From assembly GCA_022843845.1 (NCBI GenBank), contig JALHMW010000022.1, forward strand, positions 19,424 to 83,423: a DNA stretch of 64,000 nt, given 5' to 3'. The notes below the pieces were generated by a model. It saw only the letters and a list, made by a program, of their open reading frames with translations. It made no database searches and was not told the origin of the DNA. Position 1 is the first letter of the stretch. The number at the start of each line of letters is the position of its first letter. The stretch comes from Archangium sp. (lineage in GTDB: Bacteria > Myxococcota > Myxococcia > Myxococcales > Myxococcaceae). Position numbers and translations under genes: made by a program. Shown one piece after another: positions 8,925-17,932 of the stretch.

Positions 8925-9878
8925 CTACGGCTGCGGCGACATGCCCGCCGCCATCTGCTGACGGATCTGGGCGATGGCGCCGCGCATCATCGGCGGCACC
9001 TCGCTCGAGGGCGCGACGGCGAGGTAGCTCTCGAAGTTCTTCACGGCGCGGGCAGGGTCGTTCTGATCCATCGAGATCATCCCGGCGTAGAGGTGCCCGG
9101 GGTACGCCTCGGGGTACAGCGCACCGAGCCGCTCGAGCTCGACCAGCGCCGTCGCGACGTCACCGTCGACGGCCATCATGATGGCGCGGCAGACGCGGGT
9201 CTTCGTGTGGAAGGGGTCGAGCATCGTCGCGCGTTGAATGAAGGGCCGGGACTCGGTGAAGCCCTGCTTGCTGATGAGGTACAGGCCCGCCTCGGCCAGC
9301 GCGTCGACGTCGTCAGGCGCCTTCTGCACCGCGCCCAGCACCGCGTCGAGCTTCGGGTCCGACTGAGGCTCCTGCGGGCCAGTCGGGCCAGGGCCGGAGT
9401 TTCCACCCGGGACCCCGCCGGTCACGCCCATGCCGTCTTCGCGCACCCGGGTCGCCTCGTTCATCGAGAACCACAGCACCGCGAAGAACAGCACCACGGC
9501 GCCACCGATGAGCGCGCCTTTCAGCGTCGGGTTCTTCGCGAGCAGCCCGGTCTCGGCCGCCAGCGCCCGCTTCTCCGCTCGGGCCTCGGCCTTGAGCGCT
9601 TCGTGTTTGTGCGCGTCGCGCTCCTTCAGCAGCGTCACCGCGAGGCTCTCGAGGCGCTTCTTCTCGGTCTCCCACTGGGCGGCCGGCAGCAGGTGCTTGT
9701 TGGCGGTGTGCTCTTTGAGCTCGCCGATCACGGTCTGGTAGCGCGCGTTGAGATCGTCCGGTGGCGCCTCCTTCGCCGGCGCGGCGCGCTTGGCGACGAA
9801 CAGATACGCGAGCGAGCCCGCGACTCCCGCGGCGGTCACCAGAATGCCAGGCAGCCAATTCGTCTCGGGCGCAGCCAT
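8925..9878 (-). CDS. ccmI: CcmI-like TPR protein of cytochrome c maturation
   Basis: The 317-residue protein has an N-terminal membrane helix (about residues 9-26), a charged coiled region to about 115, a second helix (about 120-138), a Pro/Gly linker and C-terminal TPR repeats. This is the CcmI/CycH layout, which presents apocytochrome c to the heme lyase. The ATG at 9878 overlaps the ccmH stop (TGATG) and follows AGGAGA. It is the last gene of the ccmF-G-H-I block. Sequence identity to classical CcmI is low, so the call rests on architecture and context. Confidence 0.75.
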   Translation of the reverse strand: MAAPETNWLPGILVTAAGVAGSLAYLFVAKRAAPAKEAPPDDLNARYQTVIGELKEHTANKHLLPAAQWETEKKRLESLAVTLLKERDAHKHEALKAEARAEKRALAAETGLLAKNPTLKGALIGGAVVLFFAVLWFSMNEATRVREDGMGVTGGVPGGNSGPGPTGPQEPQSDPKLDAVLGAVQKAPDDVDALAEAGLYLISKQGFTESRPFIQRATMLDPFHTKTRVCRAIMMAVDGDVATALVELERLGALYPEAYPGHLYAGMISMDQNDPARAVKNFESYLAVAPSSEVPPMMRGAIAQIRQQMAAGMSPQP

Positions 9879-10363
9879 CACTTCTCCTGGTCGGCACGCA
9901 CCTGCGCGAGCAGGGCGTCATCAGAGGTCGGCGCCGGGCTCGCGCCCTCTGCGGCAGCGGCGGTCTGCGGCATCGGGAGCATCACGGCGCTCTTCTTCGA
10001 CTGCATCACGATGACGATCAGTCCAATGCCCAGCAGCGCGAGGGGCCCGAGCCACAACACCGAGTTGAGGCCCCCCGTCGTCGGCTGGAGCAGCACCCAC
10101 TCGCCGTAGCGCTCGATGAAGTACGCGTAGATCTCCTCGTCGCTCTTGTTCTCGGAGACCAGCTCGCGAACCTTGTCGAGCTGCGCCCGCGCCATCGACG
10201 CCGGAGAGTCGGCGATCGACACGCCCTGACACACCGCGCACCGCAGCTGCTTGCCCAGCCGCATCACGCGGGCTTCCTTCTCGGCCTCGAGCGGATCGAG
10301 CCCCTGGCGTTGTGGCGCGTAGCCCTGGCCCAGCATCAGCGACACCAGCAAGGCGAGGGTCAC
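9878..10363 (-). CDS. ccmH: Cytochrome c maturation thiol oxidoreductase CcmH
   Basis: CcmH keeps the apocytochrome CXXCH cysteines reduced and works with CcmF. The 161-residue product has a signal sequence, the hallmark L-R-C-x-x-C-Q motif (Cys42, Cys45) and one C-terminal membrane helix (GLNSVLWLGPLALLGIGLIV), followed by a short tail. The start is a GTG at 10363 that overlaps the ccmG stop as GTGA, which indicates translational coupling. Confidence 0.93.
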   Translation of the reverse strand: MTLALLVSLMLGQGYAPQRQGLDPLEAEKEARVMRLGKQLRCAVCQGVSIADSPASMARAQLDKVRELVSENKSDEEIYAYFIERYGEWVLLQPTTGGLNSVLWLGPLALLGIGLIVIVMQSKKSAVMLPMPQTAAAAEGASPAPTSDDALLAQVRADQEK

Positions 10364-10881
10364 TGGAGGATCCCCTTCATGCGGGCGTCGATCTGCATCG
10401 GGTGGCTGAACGGCGCCGCGACCTTGCCCTGAATGATGCCTTCCTTGGTGATGAAGTACGTCTCGGGCACGCCTGAGACGCCGTAGTCCACCGCGACGGT
10501 CGACTTCGGGTCGAAGAGCTGGGGAAAGCTCCAGCCGTTCTCGGCGAGGAAGCGCTTGGTGTTCTGCTCGTTGTCTTCGAAGACGATGCCGAGGAACACC
10601 GCGTCCTTCTCGTATTTTTTCCACGCGTACTCGAGCACCGGGTGTTCGGCTTTACAGGGGCCGCACCACGTCGCCCAGAAGTTCAAGACGATCGGCCGGC
10701 CCTTGAACTGCTCGAGGGTGACCTCTTGATCGGTGTCGAGCCGCTTGATTTTGAAGTTGGGCGCCGGCTTGCCGTTGAGCAGGAAGGGCACCTCGTGCGG
10801 GTCGTTCCCGAACGCCTTGAACAAGACGAAGATCAGCAGGCCGATGATCGCGAGCGCGATGATGGGGCCGACGCGCTTCAT
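10360..10881 (-). CDS. ccmG: Thiol:disulfide interchange protein CcmG/DsbE (TlpA family)
   Basis: A membrane-anchored periplasmic thioredoxin of 173 residues: one N-terminal helix (about residues 5-22) and a thioredoxin domain with active site W-C-G-P-C (Cys73, Cys76). A cis-Pro segment GVSGVPETYF follows. It passes electrons to CcmH or to the apocytochrome. The ATG at 10881 overlaps the ccmF stop (ATGA). Confidence 0.93.
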   Translation of the reverse strand: MKRVGPIIALAIIGLLIFVLFKAFGNDPHEVPFLLNGKPAPNFKIKRLDTDQEVTLEQFKGRPIVLNFWATWCGPCKAEHPVLEYAWKKYEKDAVFLGIVFEDNEQNTKRFLAENGWSFPQLFDPKSTVAVDYGVSGVPETYFITKEGIIQGKVAAPFSHPMQIDARMKGILQ

Positions 10882-12956
10882 GTCGTCCCCGTCGCGGCGT
10901 TCGGCGCCGGCGCTTCGGACTTCAGCGTGGCGACCGTCTTGCGCTGCGGCCACAGCGAGATGAGCGTGCCCAGCACCAGCAGCGGAATCGCGTACCAGAT
11001 CCACCCGACGAGCGGGAACACCCAGGCGTTGAAGGTCGCCGTCTGGGCCTTGCCGTCATAGGTGCGCAGCGAGACGTAGACGTCGCGCCACACCATCTCC
11101 TGCACCATCGGTGAGCCGATGGGGTCGTTGGAGCGCTCGTAGTAGTTCATTCGTGGAGCGTCAGCGCCGATGTGGCGCTTCTCTTCTCCGCCGGGGCCGG
11201 TGACGGTGATGTTCGCGGCGACCCATTCACGGTGCGGCTCTTTACCGTTGGTCAGCCCGTCGAAGCGCACGCCGTACTCGCCGACCTTCAGCGTCTCGCC
11301 GACCTTCAGCGTGCGCTCGGCGGCGATCTTGTACGCAGACGACGCGGCCACCGCGAGGATGATGGCGACGATGCCGAGGTGCACCACGTAGCCGCCGAAG
11401 CGACGACGCGCGCGGCTGGCCGACGAGACGAAGGCCGTGAAGAACGACTCCTTCGCTTCGCTCATGCGCTGCTGTGCAGGCAGGAACATCTCGCGCAGCG
11501 TGACGACGGTGACGAAGGTGCCGAGGCCGAAGGTGATGCCGGCCATCACGTCGCCGCTGCGCATCGCCGAGACGAAGCCGCCGAACGTCTTCTCGCCGCC
11601 GCTCAGCGGCTCCCACGCGGCGTAGCGCCAGACCACCACCGGCAGGAGCGTGAGAATGCCGAGCCCGCCCGGAATGAAGAACTGCTGGCGCAGCACCTTC
11701 GGGTCGGCCTTGCCCCACGGCAGCATCGGCCCGACGCCCATCAGGAAGAGCATCAACAGGCCCAGCGGCAGCGCCATGGTGTTGAAGTACGGCTCCCCGA
11801 CGCTGATCTTCTTGTCCTGCAGCGCCTCGGTGACGAGCGGGAAGAGCGTGCCCAGGAGCACGGTGAAGGTGAGCGCCACGAAGACGAGGTTGTTCACCAG
11901 GATCGAGCCCTCGCGCGACACCACCGTCTCGAGGTTGCTCTCGGCGACCAGCAGGTGACCGCGCACGGTGAGCAACAACACGCAGAACACGAGGATGACG
12001 GCGATGAAGGCCAGGAAGGTCGGCCCGATGTCCGACTGGGTGAACGAGTGCACCGAGTTGAAGACACCCGAGCGCGTCATGAAGGTGCCGATGATGGTGA
12101 GCACGAAGCTGCCGAGCGCGAGCGCGATGGTCCACAGCTTGAGTGACTTCTTGCGCTCCAGCACCATCGTGGAGTGCACGAAGGCCGTCGCGGTCAGCCA
12201 CGGCATGAACGAGGCGTTCTCGACCGGGTCCCACGCCCAGTAGCCACCCCAGCCGAGCACCGCGTACGCCCACCACGAGCCGAGGATGATGCCGATCGAC
12301 AGGAAGAGCCACGGCACCAGCGTCCACTTGCGCAGCGGCACCAGCCACGCGTCGCCGAGCTCGCCTCGCAGCAGCGCGCCGGCCGCGATGCCGAACGGCA
12401 CCGTCATGCCGACGTAGCCGAGGTACAGCATCGGCGGGTGGATGATCATCAGGACGTGGTTCTGCAGCAGCGGGTTCGGGCCTGGCCCGTCTGACAGCGG
12501 GTTCGCCACCACGCCCCACGGGTTCGCAGGGCCAGCGATGAGGAAGGCGAAGAACGTCGCGACCGCCGCCATCACGCCGAGCGACAGCTGCATGTAGCGC
12601 CCGTGCTCCTTGCGGTAGGTGAGCGTGAAGGCCAGCAGGTAGCCGCCCATGATGGCGCCCCAGAAGAGGATCGAGCCTTCGAGCGCGCTCCAGAGCGAGA
12701 CGATGGTGAAGATGGTGGGCGTCGCCTTGCTGCCGACCTGCGAGACGTACTTCACCGAGAAGTCGTGCTCGAGGAGCGCCTTCACCATCACCAGGTTCGA
12801 CAGAATCATCGACGCGGCGAAGCCGTACACGGCCCGTTGCACCCACGGCAGCGCGTTCTCGCGCCGCGTCATTCCGGTGACGAGGCCGACGACGGCGGCG
12901 AAGGCAGCAAAGCCCAGACCCAGCAGCACCAGCCCATACCCAAGCGTTGAATTCAC
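10878..12956 (-). CDS. ccmF: Cytochrome c heme lyase subunit CcmF
   Basis: A polytopic membrane protein of 692 residues with the family's usual length. The tryptophan-rich WWD segment WGGYWAWDPVENASFMPWL is present at about residues 235-255, and conserved helices run throughout. A C-terminal periplasmic domain (about 540-655) precedes the last helix. CcmF joins heme delivered by CcmE to apocytochrome c. It is the first gene of its block and is divergent from the TPR gene at 13157, so the 200-bp gap at 12957-13156 should hold both promoters. Confidence 0.95.
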   Translation of the reverse strand: MNSTLGYGLVLLGLGFAAFAAVVGLVTGMTRRENALPWVQRAVYGFAASMILSNLVMVKALLEHDFSVKYVSQVGSKATPTIFTIVSLWSALEGSILFWGAIMGGYLLAFTLTYRKEHGRYMQLSLGVMAAVATFFAFLIAGPANPWGVVANPLSDGPGPNPLLQNHVLMIIHPPMLYLGYVGMTVPFGIAAGALLRGELGDAWLVPLRKWTLVPWLFLSIGIILGSWWAYAVLGWGGYWAWDPVENASFMPWLTATAFVHSTMVLERKKSLKLWTIALALGSFVLTIIGTFMTRSGVFNSVHSFTQSDIGPTFLAFIAVILVFCVLLLTVRGHLLVAESNLETVVSREGSILVNNLVFVALTFTVLLGTLFPLVTEALQDKKISVGEPYFNTMALPLGLLMLFLMGVGPMLPWGKADPKVLRQQFFIPGGLGILTLLPVVVWRYAAWEPLSGGEKTFGGFVSAMRSGDVMAGITFGLGTFVTVVTLREMFLPAQQRMSEAKESFFTAFVSSASRARRRFGGYVVHLGIVAIILAVAASSAYKIAAERTLKVGETLKVGEYGVRFDGLTNGKEPHREWVAANITVTGPGGEEKRHIGADAPRMNYYERSNDPIGSPMVQEMVWRDVYVSLRTYDGKAQTATFNAWVFPLVGWIWYAIPLLVLGTLISLWPQRKTVATLKSEAPAPNAATGTT

Positions 12957-13156
12957 GTGGGCCTTCTAACGGTTTCCGTGCCCGGCGACGAGCGCCAGAA
13001 GGGGGGGCAGGTGGGCCGTCGAATCGCACTGATGAGCCGTGCACGTCACGCGCAAAGCCTGCATCCCACCGTCAGTCGCCCGATGGTTGCCCTTGGGGAA
13101 CCCGTGCGAGCTTGTGGCTGTCCCAGACCGCACCTCGCCCGCCAGGAGCCTTCCCC

Positions 13157-13774
13157 ATGAAGACCGTCGCTGCCGTGTTGTCAGCCGCCATCGTCGTCAG
13201 TGCCGGAGCGGCCTTCGCGTGTGGCAACAGCATGCGGTTTCGAGCCCGTGAGGAGAGCGTGGTGGCCAAGGCGTCGAAGGCGTACCGCAGCGGAAACTAC
13301 GCAGCCGCAGCCGCGGTCGCCGAGACCGCCATGAAGGAGGCTGACGACCTGTCGCCCGGTGATCGTCGCGCGCTCCTGCGGACCCACGGCCTCGCCAGCC
13401 TCAAGCTCGGCAACTTCGAGAAGTCCGTCACCTCGTTCGTGGCGCTCAGCGACGAGACGAAAGAGCCCTTCGTTCAGGTCAAGCTGGCCGAAGCGCGAAT
13501 TCGAGACGCCCTGCGGACGAACCAGCTCAACGTCACGGCGAAGAATGTGCTCGAGAAGCTCGCCGCCGATGGGTTGCTGGCCGACGCCGATGCGTGGGTC
13601 GCGCTCGCTCACGCGCGACGCCTCGAGGGAGACAGCACAGGGGCGATCGCCGCCTGCGACGACGCGCTCAAGGTTCACCCTGGCCACCCCGAGGCGACGC
13701 AGGTGATGACCACCCTCTCGGTCCCGAAGGCGGCCCCGTCGAAAGCCTCCGTCAAGCCGTCGTCGAAGAGCTGA
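13157..13774 (+). CDS. Secreted TPR protein
   Basis: A 205-residue protein with a signal peptide (MKTVAAVLSAAIVVSAGAAFA) followed by tetratricopeptide-type helices (YRSGNYAAAAAVAETAM, then ATGAIAAC-like and HPGHPEA repeats) and a Ser/Lys/Pro tail. The start ATG follows CCAGGAG. It ends four bases before the tetraheme cytochrome gene, so the two are probably co-transcribed. Lying between the two ccm blocks, it may help handle the cytochrome, but this is inference from position only. Confidence 0.8.
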   Translation: MKTVAAVLSAAIVVSAGAAFACGNSMRFRAREESVVAKASKAYRSGNYAAAAAVAETAMKEADDLSPGDRRALLRTHGLASLKLGNFEKSVTSFVALSDETKEPFVQVKLAEARIRDALRTNQLNVTAKNVLEKLAADGLLADADAWVALAHARRLEGDSTGAIAACDDALKVHPGHPEATQVMTTLSVPKAAPSKASVKPSSKS

Positions 13775-13778
13775 CCTG

Positions 13779-15026
13779 GTGCTCGCGCTCCTCGTTGCGC
13801 TGTCGTGCAGTGCGGGCCCGACCGCGAAAGACCTCTTCGTTCGCCACGAGTGTCACCGCTGCCATGAGATCGAGGGCGTCGCGCCGCCGACGGCGCAGAA
13901 GCAGTGCGCCGGCTGCCACCTCGAGCTGGCGGGCTCCGCGGGCGACGCGAAGAAGCTGGAGCAGGGCCACGCGACGTACGGCGACGCGTTCGATCGCTTC
14001 GTTCGCCGAACGCAGACGCTCTACGTCGACGTGCCACCGCTCGCTTCGCTCTCCCGGTTCCGGGCCTCGTGGATGCGCTCGTTCCTCCAGAGCCCGTACG
14101 ATCTTCGTCCGCACCTCGCCGAGAGCATGCCGCGAATGGCGCTCACGCCTGCCGACGTCGATGTGCTGGTGAAGGGGCTCGCGAAAGACGCGCCGTTGCC
14201 GACGCCCTCGCCCGAACGCCTGGAGCGCGGGGCGGCGCTCTTCGAGGCGCGCGCGTGCACCACCTGTCACCTGTTCGGGAACCGGCGCTTTCCGACGCAG
14301 CCGGCAGCCCTGTTCGACTTCAAACGGCCAGCCGAGCGCCTGCTCGCGCGTGCGCCCGACCTGCGTCACGTCAGAGATCGCCTCAACCGCGACGTCGTGG
14401 TGAAGCTGGTGCTGGCGCCGCGTTCCGTCAACCCGCGCGCCCAGATGCCGGCCCTTGGCCTCTCTCGTGGCGACGCCGAGCTGCTCGCCGACTTCCTGCT
14501 GGCCGGAGACGTCGGCGCGCCAGTCGAGACGCCCATAGTCGCGGCCGTCACCCCGCCAAAGCAGGTCCGCTACGAAGACGTCGAGGAGCGCGTGTTCCGG
14601 AAGGTCTGCTGGCACTGCCACTCGAACGCCGACTTCGCCGACGGCGAAGGTGGGCCTGGCAACACCGGCGGGTTCGGTTTCCCCGCGCTCGGCCTCTCGT
14701 TCGCGACGTACGACGAGCTGATGAACGGCTCCATCGGGCCCGATGGCGAGTACCGCTCGATCTTCCGAAAGGGGCCGACGGGCGAGCCGGTGCTGATGGA
14801 GGTGCTCAAGAAGCGGGTGCACGAGAACGCACGTGACTTCGTGAAGCCCGGGCTCGATTCGCGAGCGCGGCTCCTCGCGCCGCCTGACGAGTCGCAGCGA
14901 GGCATGCCGCTGGGGTTGCCAGCCGTGGAGCCAGCCGAGCTCGCGCTCGTCGAGGCGTGGATCGCCGCCGGGAAGCCGCGGCCTTCGACGCCGCCTGGGG
15001 CCATGCTGACCCCAATGGGCAAGTGA
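13779..15026 (+). CDS. Multiheme c-type cytochrome (four CXXCH sites)
   Basis: A 415-residue exported protein with CXXCH heme sites at Cys25 (CHRCH), Cys43 (CAGCH), Cys160 (CTTCH) and Cys277 (CWHCH). The short hydrophobic N-terminus MLALLVALSCSAG may be a lipoprotein signal. Spacing suggests successive cytochrome-c-like domains. It should carry electrons in the periplasm or at the membrane, and it is an obvious client of the ccm genes on both sides. It starts with GTG. No specific partner enzyme is visible nearby. Confidence 0.85.
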   Translation: MLALLVALSCSAGPTAKDLFVRHECHRCHEIEGVAPPTAQKQCAGCHLELAGSAGDAKKLEQGHATYGDAFDRFVRRTQTLYVDVPPLASLSRFRASWMRSFLQSPYDLRPHLAESMPRMALTPADVDVLVKGLAKDAPLPTPSPERLERGAALFEARACTTCHLFGNRRFPTQPAALFDFKRPAERLLARAPDLRHVRDRLNRDVVVKLVLAPRSVNPRAQMPALGLSRGDAELLADFLLAGDVGAPVETPIVAAVTPPKQVRYEDVEERVFRKVCWHCHSNADFADGEGGPGNTGGFGFPALGLSFATYDELMNGSIGPDGEYRSIFRKGPTGEPVLMEVLKKRVHENARDFVKPGLDSRARLLAPPDESQRGMPLGLPAVEPAELALVEAWIAAGKPRPSTPPGAMLTPMGK

Positions 15027-15038
15027 GGGGAGTACTGC

Positions 15039-15518
15039 CTACTTCTCGGTCGTCGTATCCGCCTGGCTCAGCGAGCCCTTCCAGTCCGACGGCATGCCGC
15101 CATCGCTGCCCGGCGCGCGGTACTCGTTGGAGTGGTTCACCATCAACCGGTTCGTCTTGAACACCTGATCGCTCGCGAACGAGCCTTCGACCACCACGCC
15201 GATGCCTTCACGGAACATCTGCGGCGGCGTCACCTCGCTCGAGACCTTCACCTTCGGCGCGGCCGGCTGGTGCGTGTCGGCCACGTCGAACGTGAGGCTG
15301 GTGTGCTCAGGCGACCACTGCACGCTGCCGGGCACCACGACGCCACCGAGTCGAACCGTCGCGCCGTAGGCCTTGTCGCCCTGCGCCAGCATCTCGGACG
15401 GCTTCCAGTAATAGACGAGGTTCTCGCCGATGTTGCCGAACGCGATCCACGAGAGGGCGGCGCCCGCGACGAGAATGGCGCCCACGGCGATGAGACGGTT
15501 TCGGGACTCGGCGGTCAT
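15039..15518 (-). CDS. ccmE: Heme chaperone CcmE
   Basis: CcmE binds heme covalently in the periplasm and passes it to CcmF. The 159-residue product has an N-terminal anchor (about residues 9-28) and an OB-fold domain. The heme-binding motif H-x-x-x-Y is seen as NHSNEY (His129, Tyr133). The ATG at 15518 overlaps the stop of the preceding ccmD-like gene (ATGA) and has a GGAG upstream. It is the last gene of the ccmA-E block. Confidence 0.92.
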   Translation of the reverse strand: MTAESRNRLIAVGAILVAGAALSWIAFGNIGENLVYYWKPSEMLAQGDKAYGATVRLGGVVVPGSVQWSPEHTSLTFDVADTHQPAAPKVKVSSEVTPPQMFREGIGVVVEGSFASDQVFKTNRLMVNHSNEYRAPGSDGGMPSDWKGSLSQADTTTEK

Positions 15519-15778
15519 GATGTGCGCTCCGGCTGGGCCTTCGGACGACGGAAGAATAACGACGTGGCGAAGCCCAGCACACCCAGGGTGCCCAGCGTGT
15601 ACGCGGCGTACACGTATTCCCAACCGCCCGAGATGACACCTGCACCGGCGTTCTCGATGCCTTGAGGGTGTTTGGGCGCGGCCGCCTCGGGCACCACTTC
15701 AGGCTTCTGCTCGGCAGCCGGCAGATCGGCCAGGGCGAGGCCTGCGAACAACACCGACGCAGCGACGAGGGTCTTCAT
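15515..15778 (-). CDS. ccmD: CcmD-like membrane protein with an extra N-terminal signal sequence
   Basis: CcmD is a small single-helix protein that helps release holo-CcmE from CcmC. This 87-residue version ends in the expected helix (GWEYVYAAYTLGTLGVLGFA) plus a basic tail, but is longer than usual. It starts with a typical signal peptide (MKTLVAASVLFAGLALA) and an Ala/Pro/Glu linker. Its place between ccmC and ccmE and the four-base overlaps on both sides support the call. Confidence 0.8.
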   Translation of the reverse strand: MKTLVAASVLFAGLALADLPAAEQKPEVVPEAAAPKHPQGIENAGAGVISGGWEYVYAAYTLGTLGVLGFATSLFFRRPKAQPERTS

Positions 15779-16536
15779 GCGGCCTCCGGGCGTGGCGCTT
15801 CGAGGGGTGGCAATTCCATCGCGGCGGTCTGTCGGGAGCGGGCGATCTGGTAGCGCTTGACGATGAAGACGTAGAGGAAGCAGAGCAGGGTGATCGCGCC
15901 CCAGCGCAGCACCTGCACCATCGGCTTGTCGACGGTCGACGGGCTCGACTGCACCTGGTGAAGGCTGTTCCACCACCGCACCGAGAACCACACGATGGGC
16001 AGCGAGACGTAGCTCAGGATGGCGGCGACGGCGCTCCAGGTGGCGCGGCGCTCGGGGTCTTCGGTGAAGCTGCGCAGCGCGAGGTAGCCGACGTAGGCCA
16101 GCAGCATCACGGTCGTCGAGATGAGGCGCGGGTCCCAGTCCCACCAGACGCCCCACGTCGGCCGCGCCCAGATGCTGCCCATCGTCACGCCGACGGCGCC
16201 GAAATAGACGCCGACCTCTGCCGCTGACTCGGCGAGCGCGTCGGTCACGAACGACTTCTTCATCAGGTAGGCGACCGCGCAGCCCACGTTCAGCGTGAAG
16301 GCCAGCAGCGCCATCCACACGTGCGGCACGTGCACGTAGAGGATGCGGCCGACGTCGCTCATGAACTGCTCCGGCGGCGCCCACACCAGTCCCAGGTACC
16401 AGAGCGCGACCAGCATGAACGCGCCCAGCCCGGCGATGGGCTTCCACAGCCACCCTCGCACCGACGGAACCGCGACGTGGGCGATGATCGCTGCGACGAC
16501 CAGCGCGAAGAGGGTGAGCGGTACGAATGGAGGCAT
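15775..16536 (-). CDS. ccmC: Heme exporter/heme-handling protein CcmC
   Basis: A membrane protein of 253 residues with about six or seven helices, the WWD motif WGVWWDWDPRL near residue 128 and the conserved VHVPHVW segment with a heme-ligand histidine. CcmC loads heme onto CcmE. The start codon overlaps the ccmB stop as TGATG, and the stop overlaps the ccmD start. Confidence 0.94.
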   Translation of the reverse strand: MPPFVPLTLFALVVAAIIAHVAVPSVRGWLWKPIAGLGAFMLVALWYLGLVWAPPEQFMSDVGRILYVHVPHVWMALLAFTLNVGCAVAYLMKKSFVTDALAESAAEVGVYFGAVGVTMGSIWARPTWGVWWDWDPRLISTTVMLLAYVGYLALRSFTEDPERRATWSAVAAILSYVSLPIVWFSVRWWNSLHQVQSSPSTVDKPMVQVLRWGAITLLCFLYVFIVKRYQIARSRQTAAMELPPLEAPRPEAA

Positions 16537-17228
16537 CAGTCTTCCTCGGCGACCTTCGGGAACAGCAGGAACCCGACGGACAGATAGATGAGATCGAAAG
16601 CGGTGAGCAACTTGAGCCAGCCGCCGACCTGCTCTTGTGGGTCAGGCTGCAGGGTGAACCTGGTGGCGCTCACCGCCGCGAGCAGCAGCGGAATCAGCAC
16701 CGGGAACAACAACAGCGGGAGCATCACGTCGCGGGCGCGGGCGTTGGCCGAGATCGCCGAGTACACCGTGCCGGGTGCGCTGATGCCGACCGAGCCGAGG
16801 AAGAGCACCAGCACCAGCTGCAGCGGCGCACGCGACAGGTCGACGTCGTAGAGCGCGACCGTCACCGGCAGGAGCACCAGCGACAAGACGAAGAGCAGGC
16901 TGGCGTTGCCGAACACCTTGCCGACGAAGATCGCGCGCGGCTCCACGGGCGTCAGCACCAGCCCGGTGAGCGCCTGGTTCTCGCTCTCGATGCGAAAGGA
17001 CTCTCCGAGTGACAGGACGCTGGCGAAGAGCAGCGCGAGCCACAGGTAGCCCGGGGCGTGCGCGCGCAGCGTGTTGATGTCGGGGCCCACCGCGAACGAG
17101 AAGAGCAGCAGCGTCGAGAGCGAGAAGAAGATGATCGCCGTGAGCCGGGCGCGGGTGCGCCACTCGATCTGCCAGTCCTTCTTCAGCACCAGCCACGCGG
17201 CGGCGAGCAACGGGATCTTCGGCGTCAT
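16536..17228 (-). CDS. ccmB: Heme exporter permease CcmB
   Basis: Integral membrane subunit (230 residues, about six helices) of the CcmABC transporter-like complex that releases holo-CcmE. The N-terminal region contains the conserved KKDWQIEWRTRARL segment. The ATG at 17228 overlaps the ccmA stop (ATGA) and the stop overlaps the ccmC start. Confidence 0.93.
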   Translation of the reverse strand: MTPKIPLLAAAWLVLKKDWQIEWRTRARLTAIIFFSLSTLLLFSFAVGPDINTLRAHAPGYLWLALLFASVLSLGESFRIESENQALTGLVLTPVEPRAIFVGKVFGNASLLFVLSLVLLPVTVALYDVDLSRAPLQLVLVLFLGSVGISAPGTVYSAISANARARDVMLPLLLFPVLIPLLLAAVSATRFTLQPDPQEQVGGWLKLLTAFDLIYLSVGFLLFPKVAEED

Positions 17229-17878
17229 GACGCGTCCACCTTGCGGCCGGCCGCGAGGTGCAAGCGCTCGTTGGTGAGCGACTGGCCCTGCTCGACGAGG
17301 TGCGTGGCGAGCACCACCGAGGTCCCCTGGCTCTGCAGTTCGCGAATGAGGCCCTCCATCTGCTTGATGCCGGCCGGGTCGAGCTCTCCGAAGGGCTCGT
17401 CGAGGAGCGCGACCTTCGGGGCCTTCATCAACAGCCGGGCGATGGCGAGGCGTTTGCGCATGCCGGCCGAGAACTGCCGCACCGGGCTGTCGGCGCGCTC
17501 CGACAACCCCATGCGCTCGAGCAGCTCGGGCACCAGGTTCGGCTCGCCACCACGCCCGAGGAACTTCGCGCTCAAGGTGAGGTTCTGCGCGGCCGTCAGA
17601 TCCTCGTAGTGAAACGAGGCGTGCGAGACGAGGGCGACGTGGGGCCTGAGCTGATCGCGGCCGGCGCGCGCGTCGTGTCCCAGGACCCGCAAGGTCCCCG
17701 CCGTCGGAAACGAGGCGGTCGCGATGAGCCGAAGGAGCGTCGTCTTGCCAGAGCCGTTGTGGCCGGTGAGGAGGAGCGATCGACCCTGTGGCAGCCCAAA
17801 GCTGAGGCGGGCCAGCGCCCATCTGGCGCCGAACCGTTTGCTGATGTCCACGGCCTCGACGGCGAGCTGCTCAGCCAC
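17225..17878 (-). CDS. ccmA: Heme exporter ATP-binding protein CcmA
   Basis: An ABC ATPase of 217 residues with Walker A GHNGSGKT, signature QFSAGMRKR, Walker B VALLDEPF and an H-loop (ATHLVEQ). It powers the CcmABC complex. The start is a GTG, 55 bp after the stop of the DUF4350 gene, so the ccmA-E block may be co-transcribed with the three membrane-protein genes upstream. Confidence 0.94.
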   Translation of the reverse strand: MAEQLAVEAVDISKRFGARWALARLSFGLPQGRSLLLTGHNGSGKTTLLRLIATASFPTAGTLRVLGHDARAGRDQLRPHVALVSHASFHYEDLTAAQNLTLSAKFLGRGGEPNLVPELLERMGLSERADSPVRQFSAGMRKRLAIARLLMKAPKVALLDEPFGELDPAGIKQMEGLIRELQSQGTSVVLATHLVEQGQSLTNERLHLAAGRKVDAS

Positions 17879-17932
17879 GGGGCGGCCTTATTCCCTTTTG
17901 GTGCCGGGAGTCGATTGACTTTCGAGCCTCGA

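Noticed and set aside
10624..12146. Long plus-strand frames antisense to ccmF and ccmG
   Set aside because: They have Arg/His/Ala-rich composition typical of GC-rich antisense reading, and the minus-strand genes carry family motifs.
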